In this document: in pieces, positions 15,213-23,924 of the stretch | How the letters are laid out: every line of letters starts with the position of its first letter | Numbering within the stretch: position 1 is the first letter of the stretch | Source of the DNA: an uncultured Sphingomonadaceae bacterium | Lineage (GTDB): Bacteria; Pseudomonadota; Alphaproteobacteria; Sphingomonadales; Sphingomonadaceae | Direction: 5' to 3' | NCBI GenBank assembly: GCA_947489315.1 | Contig: CANLCX010000001.1 | Span: forward strand, 623,501-687,500 | Length of the DNA stretch: 64,000 bases | The notes under the pieces: generated by a model | Told to the model about the DNA's origin: nothing | Seen by the model: the letters and a program-made list of their open reading frames with translations, nothing else | The model's database searches: none | Position numbers and translations under genes: made by a program

Positions 15213-16563
15213 CGAACACGCAGGTTTCGTCAGCGATCCGAATAGCGGGAAGGGTATCCAGGGCCTGTTGGCGCGGATCGAGCATATTAGCAACGAACCG
15301 CGCTATGTCGGCAAATTGTCAGCCCATGATAATGGCATGCTGGAAGTGACCGGCTTCGCCTATCCTTTGGGTTATTCCGGTCGCGTCATTGCGACGGATG
15401 GCCGTGAGATCAGCGCGGAGGTGGTTGGCTTCAAGGGGTCACGAGCGCTCATGATCCCGATGGTCCAGGATGCACCGCTGCGCAGCGGAAGCCGCGTATT
15501 GCCTTATCTCAAATCAAACGAAGCTGCCGTTGGTGACGCACTATTTGGCCGGATTGTTGGTCCGATGGGCGAACCGATTGATGGCAAGGGGCCGATATTA
15601 GCAACAGAAAGTGTGCCGCTATCGGGTCTTGAAGGCAATGTCATGCGCCGTGCGAGCGTCACCAAACCGATTGATATGGGGATCAGAGCGCTCAATGGTT
15701 TGTTGACCTTTGGGCAGGGCCAGCGGGTTGCTGTCATTGCTGGCTCCGGTGTCGGAAAATCGATGCTGATCAATCAAATTTTAGACGGCGTGGTGGCCGA
15801 TGTCGTGGTCGTTGGCCTGATCGGCGAGCGCGGCCGTGAGGTGAATGATTTCGTCAATCGCCGCAATGCGAAAAAAGATGCTGTCCCGACGATAACGGTA
15901 GCTGTCCCGGCGGATCATTCGCCCTCGTCTCGGTTAAAGGCTGCTCACCGGGCCACCGCTATTGCCGAGCATTTCCGCTCGCAGGGTAAATCGGTCGTGC
16001 TGGTGATTGATAGTTTGACCCGCGTTGCCCACGCCCAGCGGGAAATTGGATTGGCGGCAGGGGAACCTCCGACAATGAAAGGCTATCCGCCCTCTGCCTT
16101 GTCGATGATCCCGCGGCTCATAGAGCGGGCGGGCAATGACAGTCACACGGGCGGTTCGATTACCGCCATATATACCGTTCTTGCGGACGGAGATGATCTG
16201 GATGACCCGGTCGTCGATAGCGCGCGTGCGATTGCCGATGGTCATATCATATTGTCTCGTTCGTTGGCTGAGCAGGGTATTTTCCCGGCTATTGATGTCG
16301 GTAAATCGATCAGCCGGGTCGCGGTCGATATTATCGATGATCATCATCATGCGGCACAGACCCATTTCAGGCGGCTCTGGTCTATCTATGAAGAGAATAG
16401 AGACCTGGTCTTGATGGGAGCGTACCAGGCAGGAAGCGATCCCAATATCGATGAGGCGCTCGCGCAATGGCCGATCATCGTGGACTATATCAAGCAGAAG
16501 CCCCGCGAGCTTATTAATTTCCAGAAAAGCATAAGCGACCTGTCCGCCCTGTTTGAGTCATGA
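15205..16563 (+). CDS. fliI: Flagellar export ATPase FliI
   Basis: Hexameric ATPase energising and ordering flagellar protein export. The 452-residue protein has Walker A GSGVGKSM at residues 181-188, the GLIGERGREVNDFV motif, Walker B VVLVIDSLTR near 264-273, and PPTMKGYPPSALSMIPRLIE. The arginine-containing DGDDLDDPVVDSARAI segment is also present. ATG 15205 overlaps the fliH stop by eight bases and is preferred over an upstream in-frame start. Confidence 0.97.
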   Translation: MSDEHAGFVSDPNSGKGIQGLLARIEHISNEPRYVGKLSAHDNGMLEVTGFAYPLGYSGRVIATDGREISAEVVGFKGSRALMIPMVQDAPLRSGSRVLPYLKSNEAAVGDALFGRIVGPMGEPIDGKGPILATESVPLSGLEGNVMRRASVTKPIDMGIRALNGLLTFGQGQRVAVIAGSGVGKSMLINQILDGVVADVVVVGLIGERGREVNDFVNRRNAKKDAVPTITVAVPADHSPSSRLKAAHRATAIAEHFRSQGKSVVLVIDSLTRVAHAQREIGLAAGEPPTMKGYPPSALSMIPRLIERAGNDSHTGGSITAIYTVLADGDDLDDPVVDSARAIADGHIILSRSLAEQGIFPAIDVGKSISRVAVDIIDDHHHAAQTHFRRLWSIYEENRDLVLMGAYQAGSDPNIDEALAQWPIIVDYIKQKPRELINFQKSISDLSALFES

Positions 16564-17006
16564 AACGAAAAGTGAAGGGGCTGCAGCGCATTTTGAAGGT
16601 GCGCGATACCCAGAAAAAACTGAAAGAAAGTGCACTTGCCAAAGCCGCCAATCGTTGTGCCTCGCTGCAGGACAGTGCGGACAGGATCAGGGGGCTGCAA
16701 ACGGAGATATTTTCTGACGTTGAAGCCATTAGCGCGGACATGTTGTCGGCGAGAATGGAGCTTTCAGGACGATTGGTTGATGCGGAACGGTCGATAGAAG
16801 CATCTATCGAAACGGCACGGCAAGAATTTGCCCATGCAGAGCGGCAAAGCCTTGCCGCCCGGTCGACCTATGAGGGTACCGGGAAGCTGTTGCAGTCGAA
16901 CCTTCGCAAGGCCCGAAAAGCAGAAATTTTCAAAACGGATATCAAGCATAACATATTGTATAATATCGGTAATAATAAGAAAAAGGATCGCCGCGATGAT
17001 CGGTAA
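16560..17006 (+). CDS. fliJ: Flagellar export protein FliJ
   Basis: Small coiled-coil protein of the export ATPase complex (the counterpart of F1 gamma) and a chaperone escort. The 148-residue protein is almost entirely charged helix, typical of FliJ, starting MKRKVKGLQRILKVRDTQKK. It overlaps the fliI stop by four bases. The C-terminus runs into the fliK start with an 11-base overlap. Position and coiled-coil character support the call more than sequence. Confidence 0.82.
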   Translation: MKRKVKGLQRILKVRDTQKKLKESALAKAANRCASLQDSADRIRGLQTEIFSDVEAISADMLSARMELSGRLVDAERSIEASIETARQEFAHAERQSLAARSTYEGTGKLLQSNLRKARKAEIFKTDIKHNILYNIGNNKKKDRRDDR

Positions 17007-18714
17007 AATCATGTCAGAAGCCTCTCATTCCATAATTGGCACGCTTTCTGCAAAGCCTTCGGACATGGAAACACGCACAACACATAATGAGTTTAGCTCC
17101 CTTCTGGCTCCCGGCGAAGACCGGTCGCGCCCGATGTCCGGTGATGGCACGGAAGACACGCGCAATGAGCAGTTTCTGGAGCAGTATATTACAACTGATT
17201 CTAAATCTGCGCCGACAACCATTGGGCCTGATATTCCGAAAACGATAGCGTTTACGACCTCCGTTGACGGCAGTCGCAGCGATGCCGAATTGCCCTCAGA
17301 TGCCTCTTCTTCGACATCTGACTCGGAAATGGACCGCTTCATTTCGCATCTGCTGCCAACAGCGACAGAGACCGCTAACGCGAACGTGCACAAAAATGCT
17401 CCATTGGCTGCAAGACCGTCAACGGTCGGGCAAATTCTATCGGGAATTAGTACCGATGAACCAGCCACATCAAATCGCTCATATCCGAATGGAAGAGGCC
17501 CGCGTACGTCAGAACTGCCAATGGTCGATAATGGCGTGGATAAGCCAAAGCGTGAATTGGGCAATGTAAGCAAGGTTACTTCTATACCATTGATTTTCGT
17601 CGATGGCCCGACCACAAATGAAGTGACAACGCCAGCTAGCGATCTGGATCAAAAACTAGCCATGGGTGCTAAGGTTCAAAACGCACCGGTTGTTGCAGAT
17701 AAAAACCTCTCCACATTTTCGGACGAACCTGTTTCGGAAGGTTTGAAAATAACGCCTGCAGAAAATAAGCAGTCAGTAGAGAGCAAATCTCCAGCGGCGT
17801 TTAAACCTGAGATGGAAAGCACGCAAAAGATCGACGGCAAGCCACAGGATAGATCCGCAGCCATTGATCTGCCGATTCAGAGCCTGAGCGCAAAAATGCC
17901 AACCGATATCCCGTCGAGGGGCAGCAGAGCAAAAACCCAGGTCACAAAAACGACTCTATCAGGTGCTGGGCCATTATTGGCATCATCAACGCTGCAAGCG
18001 ACTGGTTCAGGACCCAAAATACAAGACCTGCTCGATCTTCGGTCAAACAGCAAAACTAGAGTAGCGGCATCTTCATCACGCCAGTTCGCCGAAATTGAAA
18101 CGCGTGAAACGGTGATTGCAGCGGACAAGCCTATCAAGATCGAAACCAAAGCATCGATCGTGGAAATGGAAAACCTTCCAACCGCCGCGCCTTTGGATGG
18201 AAGTGTTGAGACGGTTATGCCGGCGCATCCAACCACCGTACCCGGCGGCCAGAGTAGCATGCAAAAGACCGTGAATTTCGACTGGAATGCACCGCAATTT
18301 GCTGAGCGTTTCGCCTCTGAAATTGGCGATCTTAGAATCAACGGCGACCTGAAGAAATTCGAGATAAATCCCAGAAATATGGGTCGCCTGGAAATATCCT
18401 TGCTCGCACAGGGACCGAATGAAATTATCCAGATTGAAGCCGAAAACCAGGCTGCACGCGATGTAATTGCGCAGCATAGTCAGGCGATTCAGGAGATGCT
18501 GAAGGCGCAAGGGCGCTCAGATTTGCTCCTGCGTGTCGATCTGAAAGAGAATATGCTTTCGGCAGGGCCTAACGACAACATGAATTTTGAGCAGCAAGAT
18601 AGCGCAAATGCGCAGCAGGAACGCTCGGCTCGATCTCCAAGCCATAGATCCGCGATGGCATCCGGAAGTGAGGTTGAGCCTCAGAATTCCGACGATAACG
18701 GCCGCTACGCCTGA
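16996..18714 (+). CDS. fliK: Hook-length control protein FliK
   Basis: Molecular ruler that stops hook growth and switches export to filament proteins. The 572-residue protein has a long polar, Ser/Thr/Pro-rich N-terminal region (about 1-430) and the conserved FliK C-terminal domain (LKKFEINPRNMGRLEISLLA, then VIAQHSQAIQEMLKAQG). ATG 16996 is chosen because AAGGA lies eight bases upstream. Alternative upstream codons lie inside fliJ. The usual ruler-length relation is of interest given the short hook protein in this cluster. Confidence 0.9.
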   Translation: MIGKIMSEASHSIIGTLSAKPSDMETRTTHNEFSSLLAPGEDRSRPMSGDGTEDTRNEQFLEQYITTDSKSAPTTIGPDIPKTIAFTTSVDGSRSDAELPSDASSSTSDSEMDRFISHLLPTATETANANVHKNAPLAARPSTVGQILSGISTDEPATSNRSYPNGRGPRTSELPMVDNGVDKPKRELGNVSKVTSIPLIFVDGPTTNEVTTPASDLDQKLAMGAKVQNAPVVADKNLSTFSDEPVSEGLKITPAENKQSVESKSPAAFKPEMESTQKIDGKPQDRSAAIDLPIQSLSAKMPTDIPSRGSRAKTQVTKTTLSGAGPLLASSTLQATGSGPKIQDLLDLRSNSKTRVAASSSRQFAEIETRETVIAADKPIKIETKASIVEMENLPTAAPLDGSVETVMPAHPTTVPGGQSSMQKTVNFDWNAPQFAERFASEIGDLRINGDLKKFEINPRNMGRLEISLLAQGPNEIIQIEAENQAARDVIAQHSQAIQEMLKAQGRSDLLLRVDLKENMLSAGPNDNMNFEQQDSANAQQERSARSPSHRSAMASGSEVEPQNSDDNGRYA

Positions 18715-18759
18715 GCCGATACCAGATAATCGAAACCCATAGAAATTTCAGAGGTCAAT

Positions 18760-19332
18760 ATGTCAGATACCAATCCAGAAGAAGAAAAGCCCAAAAAGAA
18801 AAAGGGTAAGATGAAGGGGCTCATCGTCGGTCTTGTCGCAGTAGCCGTACTGGGCGGCGGTGGTGCTGCCGGCGGATTTTATGTGGCTGGCACGATGGGC
18901 GGTGAAGGCGAAGAGCCGGAAGACCCCAACAAGCCGAAGATCATATTGAAAGATGGATCGGCTGTCAGTGAAAAAGAAGCCAAAGCCGCCATGCCTAGCG
19001 AAGACGCGAGCAAGTTTACGATAACTTATCATCAGATTGAACAGCCGTTCACTTCGAACCTCTATAATTCCGCCAGCTTTGCGCAATTGTCGCTCGCCAT
19101 TTCAACCTATTATGATGAACGCGTGTTCGAGAATGTGGCCGCCCATGAAATCGCTATTCGGTCGGCTGTGCTGATGGAGCTGGGGCAACAGAACGCGGTC
19201 GAGTTGGAGACACCAGAAGGCAAGCTCCTGCTCAAGAAAAAATTGCGAGATGTGATTAACGCAACGCTCAGAGAAAAGAGCGGATTTGGCGGGATTGAGG
19301 ACGTCTATTTCACCAGCCTGGTCGTTCAGTAG
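18760..19332 (+). CDS. fliL: Basal-body associated protein FliL
   Basis: Single-span membrane protein that rings the stator and supports torque. The 190-residue protein has a lysine-rich N-terminus (KPKKKKGKMKG), one membrane helix (LIVGLVAVAVLGGGGAAGGF), and the periplasmic FliL domain (LAISTYYDERVFENVAAHEI and then the RDVINATL region). It begins 45 bases after fliK and leads the fliL-M-N-O-P-Q-R-flhB run. Confidence 0.93.
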   Translation: MSDTNPEEEKPKKKKGKMKGLIVGLVAVAVLGGGGAAGGFYVAGTMGGEGEEPEDPNKPKIILKDGSAVSEKEAKAAMPSEDASKFTITYHQIEQPFTSNLYNSASFAQLSLAISTYYDERVFENVAAHEIAIRSAVLMELGQQNAVELETPEGKLLLKKKLRDVINATLREKSGFGGIEDVYFTSLVVQ

Positions 19333-19353
19333 ATAATAGAGAAGGCCAAACTC

Positions 19354-20277
19354 ATGTCCAATCCATCCCCTGATGTTATGCAATCCCCTGATGCTGCCGC
19401 ACAGACAGCGCGCGCTCCTGTAGAGCACAGCTTACTGAAAAAAAGCGGCCCGGACGATATGCTTTTGACGGTGTATCGCAAGGTTGAGAAAAAGCTGGCC
19501 AGTCAATTGACGGGCCGCTTGATGAATATCATCGGATGTGAATTAGCAGTGGAAATGGCCAGCAGCGATACGGTTCAATATGCCGAGTGGCATGCCGGCC
19601 AAGAAGCCGATGCCGTTTATCTGCAATATCAGTTTGGTGTTTCTGCCACTCCGATATGGGTTCGTATTTCGCGTTTATTTTTAACCGCATGTGTTGACTG
19701 TTTCTTCGGCGGAAATTTTGACGGCAAAACATGTGCCGAAGGAAATCTCACGCGGTCTGAAACGAGCATGATTGACCGGTTAGCCGCAGCCATCGGTGAA
19801 GGCTTGTCCGAAGGATGGTCTGTCGTTTTTGAAACCAAAATTCGCTATGTCGGGTTTGTCCACGATAAGCACGACATCGAGATGGAGCTGGATGATCCGA
19901 ATATTCTGGTGGGATCGGCTCGAGTAGCCCTATCCGGCCATGCCATAGAAGCAATGGACTTTATTCAATCCATCGACGGGTTGGTATCAATCGAACCACA
20001 ACTCCATCGTCCGTTGAACCGCGAAACCAGCGTGATTGATCCTGCCTGGCAGCAATCTCTGAAAGAATCTTTGGATCAGGTTTACATGCCGGTCCGCTCT
20101 GTATTGGCGCGCCCGACAATGGAATTGTCGCAATTATCCAGGCTCGCCGTCGGCGATATTTTACCCGTCTCGCCAACCGATAACGTGCCGCTGATCATCG
20201 GAGACCGCGTCTTCGCACATGGTTGCATTGGTGAACAAAATGGCGGTGTCGCCTTCAAAATCAAATATTTTTTATAG
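19354..20277 (+). CDS. fliM: Motor switch protein FliM, lacking the canonical CheY-binding N-terminus
   Basis: C-ring switch protein between FliG and FliN. The 307-residue protein has the FliM middle domain (RLFLTACVDCFFGGNFDG, LTRSETSMIDRLAAAIGEGL, then WSVVFETKIRY) and the C-terminal SpoA-like domain (LSQLSRLAVGDILPVS). Its first 28 residues (MSNPSPDVMQSPDAAAQTAR...) do not contain the usual L-S-Q-x-E-I-D-A-L-L motif that binds phosphorylated CheY. Directional switching may therefore use another input, or the motor may not switch. Confidence 0.88.
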   Translation: MSNPSPDVMQSPDAAAQTARAPVEHSLLKKSGPDDMLLTVYRKVEKKLASQLTGRLMNIIGCELAVEMASSDTVQYAEWHAGQEADAVYLQYQFGVSATPIWVRISRLFLTACVDCFFGGNFDGKTCAEGNLTRSETSMIDRLAAAIGEGLSEGWSVVFETKIRYVGFVHDKHDIEMELDDPNILVGSARVALSGHAIEAMDFIQSIDGLVSIEPQLHRPLNRETSVIDPAWQQSLKESLDQVYMPVRSVLARPTMELSQLSRLAVGDILPVSPTDNVPLIIGDRVFAHGCIGEQNGGVAFKIKYFL

Positions 20278-20286
20278 GACCGGACA

Positions 20287-20628
20287 ATGAACGATATGAC
20301 TCATGACAGCGAGGCTCTTGGAGCCGCAGAGCCGGCTAGCGTTAACATCAGCCAGCCTCAGGATCACTATGCATTTCTTGCCGATATCAAAGTCCGGCTA
20401 TCGGTCGAGGTTGGCAGTGTGTCGATGACTGTGTCCGAAATAATGGACCTGAAAGAAGGCTCCATTGTCGAGTTGGATCGTCAAGTCGATCAGTTGATTG
20501 ATATCAATGTCAACGGAACGCTGGTCGCCCGCGGCGAGGTCGTTCCGGTCAAGAATAAATTCGGTGTGCGTATCGCAGAAATCGTATCGAACGGTATGGC
20601 CCGAGCCCGTGTGGAAAGGCGCAACTGA
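20287..20628 (+). CDS. fliN: Motor switch protein FliN
   Basis: Lowest C-ring component, also a docking site for FliH. The 113-residue protein is essentially one SpoA domain: LADIKVRLSVEVGSVSMTVS, IMDLKEGSIVELDRQVDQLI, VNGTLVARGEVVPVKNKFGV, RIAEIV. It starts nine bases after fliM; its stop codon overlaps the fliO start. Confidence 0.96.
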   Translation: MNDMTHDSEALGAAEPASVNISQPQDHYAFLADIKVRLSVEVGSVSMTVSEIMDLKEGSIVELDRQVDQLIDINVNGTLVARGEVVPVKNKFGVRIAEIVSNGMARARVERRN

Positions 20629-20882
20629 TGACCTTCTACATCGTCAAACTGCTCATCATGCTGCCGCTGATCGGCTTGCTGATTTACGGATCGCTCTGGC
20701 TTTATCGCAAATATCAGCCGCAATCGATGATGCGCCAAAATACGAACAGCCTGAATATCGTGGAAGTGCTTCCGATAGGCGTGAACAATAAATTGGCAGT
20801 GGTCGATTTTGAGGGGCGCAAAATTCTCCTCTCCGTCACGCGCAACGGCGTTGCAAAGATTGATACCAAAAATGCGGATTAA
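20628..20882 (+). CDS. fliO: Flagellar biosynthesis protein FliO
   Basis: Membrane assembly factor for the FliP ring. The 84-residue protein has one N-terminal helix ([20 protein letters not shown]) and a short cytoplasmic part with the FliO-type segment [20 protein letters not shown]. It is short but within the range of this variable family. It lies exactly between fliN and fliP and overlaps both. Confidence 0.82.
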   Translation: MTFYIVKLLIMLPLIGLLIYGSLWLYRKYQPQSMMRQNTNSLNIVEVLPIGVNNKLAVVDFEGRKILLSVTRNGVAKIDTKNAD

Positions 20883-21657
20883 CTTCACATATATATGGGC
20901 AATTATTGCGCTTGCGGCTTCCGTGTTTGTTGCGGACCCAGCTTTCGCACAGGCCCCCGCTGCTCCGCCACCAGGCGCCTCTGCAGCGCTCGAACGGGCT
21001 CTGGATGACGTATCGGGCGATGGCCAGCCATTGAGCGCCACGTTGCAAATACTCATCGTCATGGGATTGTTGACGGTATTGCCGTCCATTGTCCTGATGA
21101 TGACGAGTTTTACCCGGATCATCATTGTCTTGTCGATATTGCGTCACGCCCTGGGTTTGCAACAGTCACCCCCTAATCAGGTCTTGATCGGACTGTCCCT
21201 TTTTCTGTCCATGTTCGTCATGGCGCCGAGTATCGAGCAGATCAATCAGCAGGCTATCGAACCTTATTCCGCCGACGAGATCACATTGACGGAGGCTATC
21301 GATAGATCGGGCAAGGTCATGCATAGCTTCATGGCGAAACAGACCCGTCAAAGTGATCTCAGGTTGTTCATGGACCTTGCCAATGAGGAAGGTTTCGAAA
21401 CCACCGAAGATATCCCTTTTTCCATCATGTTGCCGGCATTTGTGACCAGCGAACTCAAAACGGCCTTTCAGATTGGTTTCCTTATATTTCTGCCATTTTT
21501 GATCATCGATCTCGTGGTAGCAGCGGTGCTGATGGCCTTGGGTATGATGATGCTTTCGCCGGTCATTATATCGATGCCCTTTAAATTATTACTGTTCGTT
21601 TTGGTGGATGGCTGGGCCTTAACCATGGGTTCTCTCGCAGCCTCGTTTGCGCGATAG
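20872..21657 (+). CDS. fliP: Flagellar export gate protein FliP
   Basis: Core pore component of the export gate. The 261-residue protein starts at ATG 20872 with a signal peptide ([24 protein letters not shown]). The conserved FliP parts follow: [40 protein letters not shown], and [18 protein letters not shown]-like sequence reading [20 protein letters not shown]. The upstream in-frame extension lies inside fliO and is rejected. Confidence 0.96.
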   Translation: MRINFTYIWAIIALAASVFVADPAFAQAPAAPPPGASAALERALDDVSGDGQPLSATLQILIVMGLLTVLPSIVLMMTSFTRIIIVLSILRHALGLQQSPPNQVLIGLSLFLSMFVMAPSIEQINQQAIEPYSADEITLTEAIDRSGKVMHSFMAKQTRQSDLRLFMDLANEEGFETTEDIPFSIMLPAFVTSELKTAFQIGFLIFLPFLIIDLVVAAVLMALGMMMLSPVIISMPFKLLLFVLVDGWALTMGSLAASFAR

Positions 21658-21660
21658 ATC

Positions 21661-21936
21661 ATGGCGGACAATACAGATTTCTTTGTCGGAATTGCCCAGC
21701 AAGCATTGTGGATCACCGCACTTGCGGCCGCACCCTTGCTCATTCCTGCGCTTCTTGTCGGTCTTCTGCTCGGCATGGTGCAAGCGGCAACATCGATCAA
21801 TGAGCAAACATTGAGCTTTGTTCCCAAGCTGGTCATCGTGGCTGCAGTTGCTGCAGTTTTCGGCGGGTCGATCCTTGTCTTGATCGTTGATTTTACCAGA
21901 GAGATTTTTGACCGCATTCCGGACTTGTTGCTATGA
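21661..21936 (+). CDS. fliQ: Flagellar export gate protein FliQ
   Basis: Two-helix component of the export gate. The 91-residue protein shows the FliQ pattern (PALLVGLLLGMVQAATSINE, QTLSFVPKLVIV). Length is typical. It overlaps fliR by four bases (ATGA). Confidence 0.95.
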   Translation: MADNTDFFVGIAQQALWITALAAAPLLIPALLVGLLLGMVQAATSINEQTLSFVPKLVIVAAVAAVFGGSILVLIVDFTREIFDRIPDLLL

Positions 21937-22715
21937 TAGCGCCGGGCTTTGCAGATGTTGAAGCACAGATGTGGCTATGGATGATGGCCATGATCCGCCC
22001 CGGCGCGGCGATGGTCGTCACGCCCATTTTCGGGGCTGCGAATGTACCCATTCAGGTCCGTATCATTTTGGCGTTCATGATCGGCATGGTGGCGACAAAC
22101 AGCGCCAGTTTTGATTTGCCCACCGACACAGCCATCAGCCTGAGCAACATGATTTTTGTTTTGGGCGAGGTGTTAGTCGGCGTGGCGATCGGTTTTTCGC
22201 TACAGCTTGGATATTCTAGTGTGGTCATAGCTGGCGAGACGATAAGCAACGCAATGGGTCTTGGTTTTGCGAGCATGTCCGATCCACAGACAGGGCAGTC
22301 GACGCCAGTTATTGGCCAGTTTTTAACAATTTTAGCGACTTTGCTGCTGTTGGCCATTGATGGTCATTTGATGCTGCTGGCGGTCATAGTGAAGAGCTAT
22401 TCCGCCTTGCCACCGGGATATGCATTTCTTGGCGCGGAATTGGCATGGGGCATTGTGCAATTTGGCGGCACTTTATTCTCGATGGGTTTGCTAATTGCTC
22501 TTCCCGTCGGTGGCGCGCTTATTCTCATCCAGCTTATCATGGGTTTTCTGGCCCGCACGGCACCAGCGATGAACCTCTTTGCTGTCGGTATCCCGGTCAC
22601 AATTTCCGCTGGCCTGGTCTTGCTCGCCATTACCGCTCCCATCATGGCAGATACGGTCATTCGGTCGCTGACTATGGGGCTTGAACAAGCGACCATGATT
22701 GCGGGAGGCAAATAG
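21933..22715 (+). CDS. fliR: Flagellar export gate protein FliR
   Basis: Multi-helix export-gate protein closing the FliP5-FliQ4-FliR1 assembly. The 260-residue protein has six predicted helices and the family segments MMAMIRPGAAMVVTPIFGA, VLVGVAIGFSLQLGYSSVVI, AGETISNAMGLGFASMSDP. It overlaps fliQ by four bases and flhB by one. Confidence 0.96.
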   Translation: MIAPGFADVEAQMWLWMMAMIRPGAAMVVTPIFGAANVPIQVRIILAFMIGMVATNSASFDLPTDTAISLSNMIFVLGEVLVGVAIGFSLQLGYSSVVIAGETISNAMGLGFASMSDPQTGQSTPVIGQFLTILATLLLLAIDGHLMLLAVIVKSYSALPPGYAFLGAELAWGIVQFGGTLFSMGLLIALPVGGALILIQLIMGFLARTAPAMNLFAVGIPVTISAGLVLLAITAPIMADTVIRSLTMGLEQATMIAGGK

Positions 22716-23857
22716 TGGCGGAAGAAACCCCCGGCGGCGGTGAAAAGACCGAAGCACCAACACCGAAGAAACTGAAGGATAGCTCGGAAAAGGGCGATGT
22801 TCTTAAGTCGCAGGATCTTGGCGGCGCGATGGTCATATTTGTCGGTACTGCTGCCATGTTCACATTTGGCGGTACGCTTTTTCAAGCTTTGGCCGACATG
22901 CTCACAAGCGCGTTGGTTTTCGATAGCCGGGATGTCGAAATGTTCGATATCGGTGGGCGCAGTTCTTCGCTCGTATCCAGTCTTCTTCCCGAATTTATGA
23001 GCCTGTTTGCCATTTTGTTGGCGGCGGCAATTGCTACCCCGGCAATGCTCGGTTCCTTGGGCTGGCGTTGGTCAGCGATGAAACCCAAGCCGTCCAAAAT
23101 GGATCCGATCAAGGGCATGGGAAAGATATTTGGCACCAATGGCGTGATGGAATTAGGCAAGTCGATCATGAAAGTATTGCTGATCGGGACTGTCGGCGGT
23201 GTTATCATGTTCATGCATCTCGGCGATCTCGCTCAGCTTGGCGCGCAGGATTTGAACATCGCGGTGACCAGCTATGCCTCTCTTTTTCTCAAGTTGCTTG
23301 TCGGGATAACCATAAGCCTGATGCTGATCGCCATGATTGATGTGCCGATCCAGTTGTTCCAGCGGGGCAAGCGATTGAAAATGTCGAAACAGGAAGTCAA
23401 AGACGAGCATAAGCAGACCGAAGGTTCGCCCGATACGCGGGCGCTCCAGCGCCAGCGCCGCAGCGAAATGCTCGGTGATTCCACTCGTAAAGCTGTTGCC
23501 GATGCCACCGTAATATTAGTCAATCCGACCCATTTCGCCGTTGCTTTGCGATATGACCGGGATCAGGATCATGCGCCCGTGGTATTGGGTAAAGGCTGTG
23601 ATGCGATCGCCTTGGCCATGCGTGAAATGGCGGCGGAAATAGGGACTCCGGTGATGGAATATCCAGAGCTCACCCGGTCGGTATATTTCACATCAGAAGC
23701 GGGAGAGGTGATTGATGATCGCCTATTCGCTCCGATTGCGGCGCTCCTAAGCTTCCTTATTCAGCTCGATGCAAAAATGGTCAGTCCGTTGAGCAAGCCA
23801 AGATTAAATCCGCCCGACGATATGCAGTTTTCTGCCGATGGAAGCCGGCTCGCATGA
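22715..23857 (+). CDS. flhB: Export specificity switch protein FlhB
   Basis: Membrane protein that switches export from hook to filament substrates after self-cleavage. The 380-residue protein has the ETPGGGEKTEAPTPKKLKDS N-terminus, four membrane helices, and the self-cleaving NPTH tetrad at residues 270-273 (VILVNPTHFAVALRYD). The start is GTG at 22715, preceded by GGGAGG and overlapping the fliR stop by one base. FliK, the partner for the switch, is encoded in the same cluster. Confidence 0.97.
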   Translation: MAEETPGGGEKTEAPTPKKLKDSSEKGDVLKSQDLGGAMVIFVGTAAMFTFGGTLFQALADMLTSALVFDSRDVEMFDIGGRSSSLVSSLLPEFMSLFAILLAAAIATPAMLGSLGWRWSAMKPKPSKMDPIKGMGKIFGTNGVMELGKSIMKVLLIGTVGGVIMFMHLGDLAQLGAQDLNIAVTSYASLFLKLLVGITISLMLIAMIDVPIQLFQRGKRLKMSKQEVKDEHKQTEGSPDTRALQRQRRSEMLGDSTRKAVADATVILVNPTHFAVALRYDRDQDHAPVVLGKGCDAIALAMREMAAEIGTPVMEYPELTRSVYFTSEAGEVIDDRLFAPIAALLSFLIQLDAKMVSPLSKPRLNPPDDMQFSADGSRLA

Positions 23858-23875
23858 TAAAAAAAGAAAAGCCTC

Positions 23876-23902
23876 TTAATCCGTCCTAAAAATTGCCGTC
23901 CA
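23876..23902 (+). promoter_or_regulatory. Possible sigma-28-like promoter of fliD-fliS
   Basis: TTAA (23876-23879), 15 bases, then GCCGTCCA (23895-23902), in the 67-base gap between flhB and fliD. It is weaker than the fliC and flgM elements but of the same layout; fliD and fliS are usually late genes. Confidence 0.4.
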
Positions 23903-23924
23903 CCCCTTCAAAGGTGAAATAACT

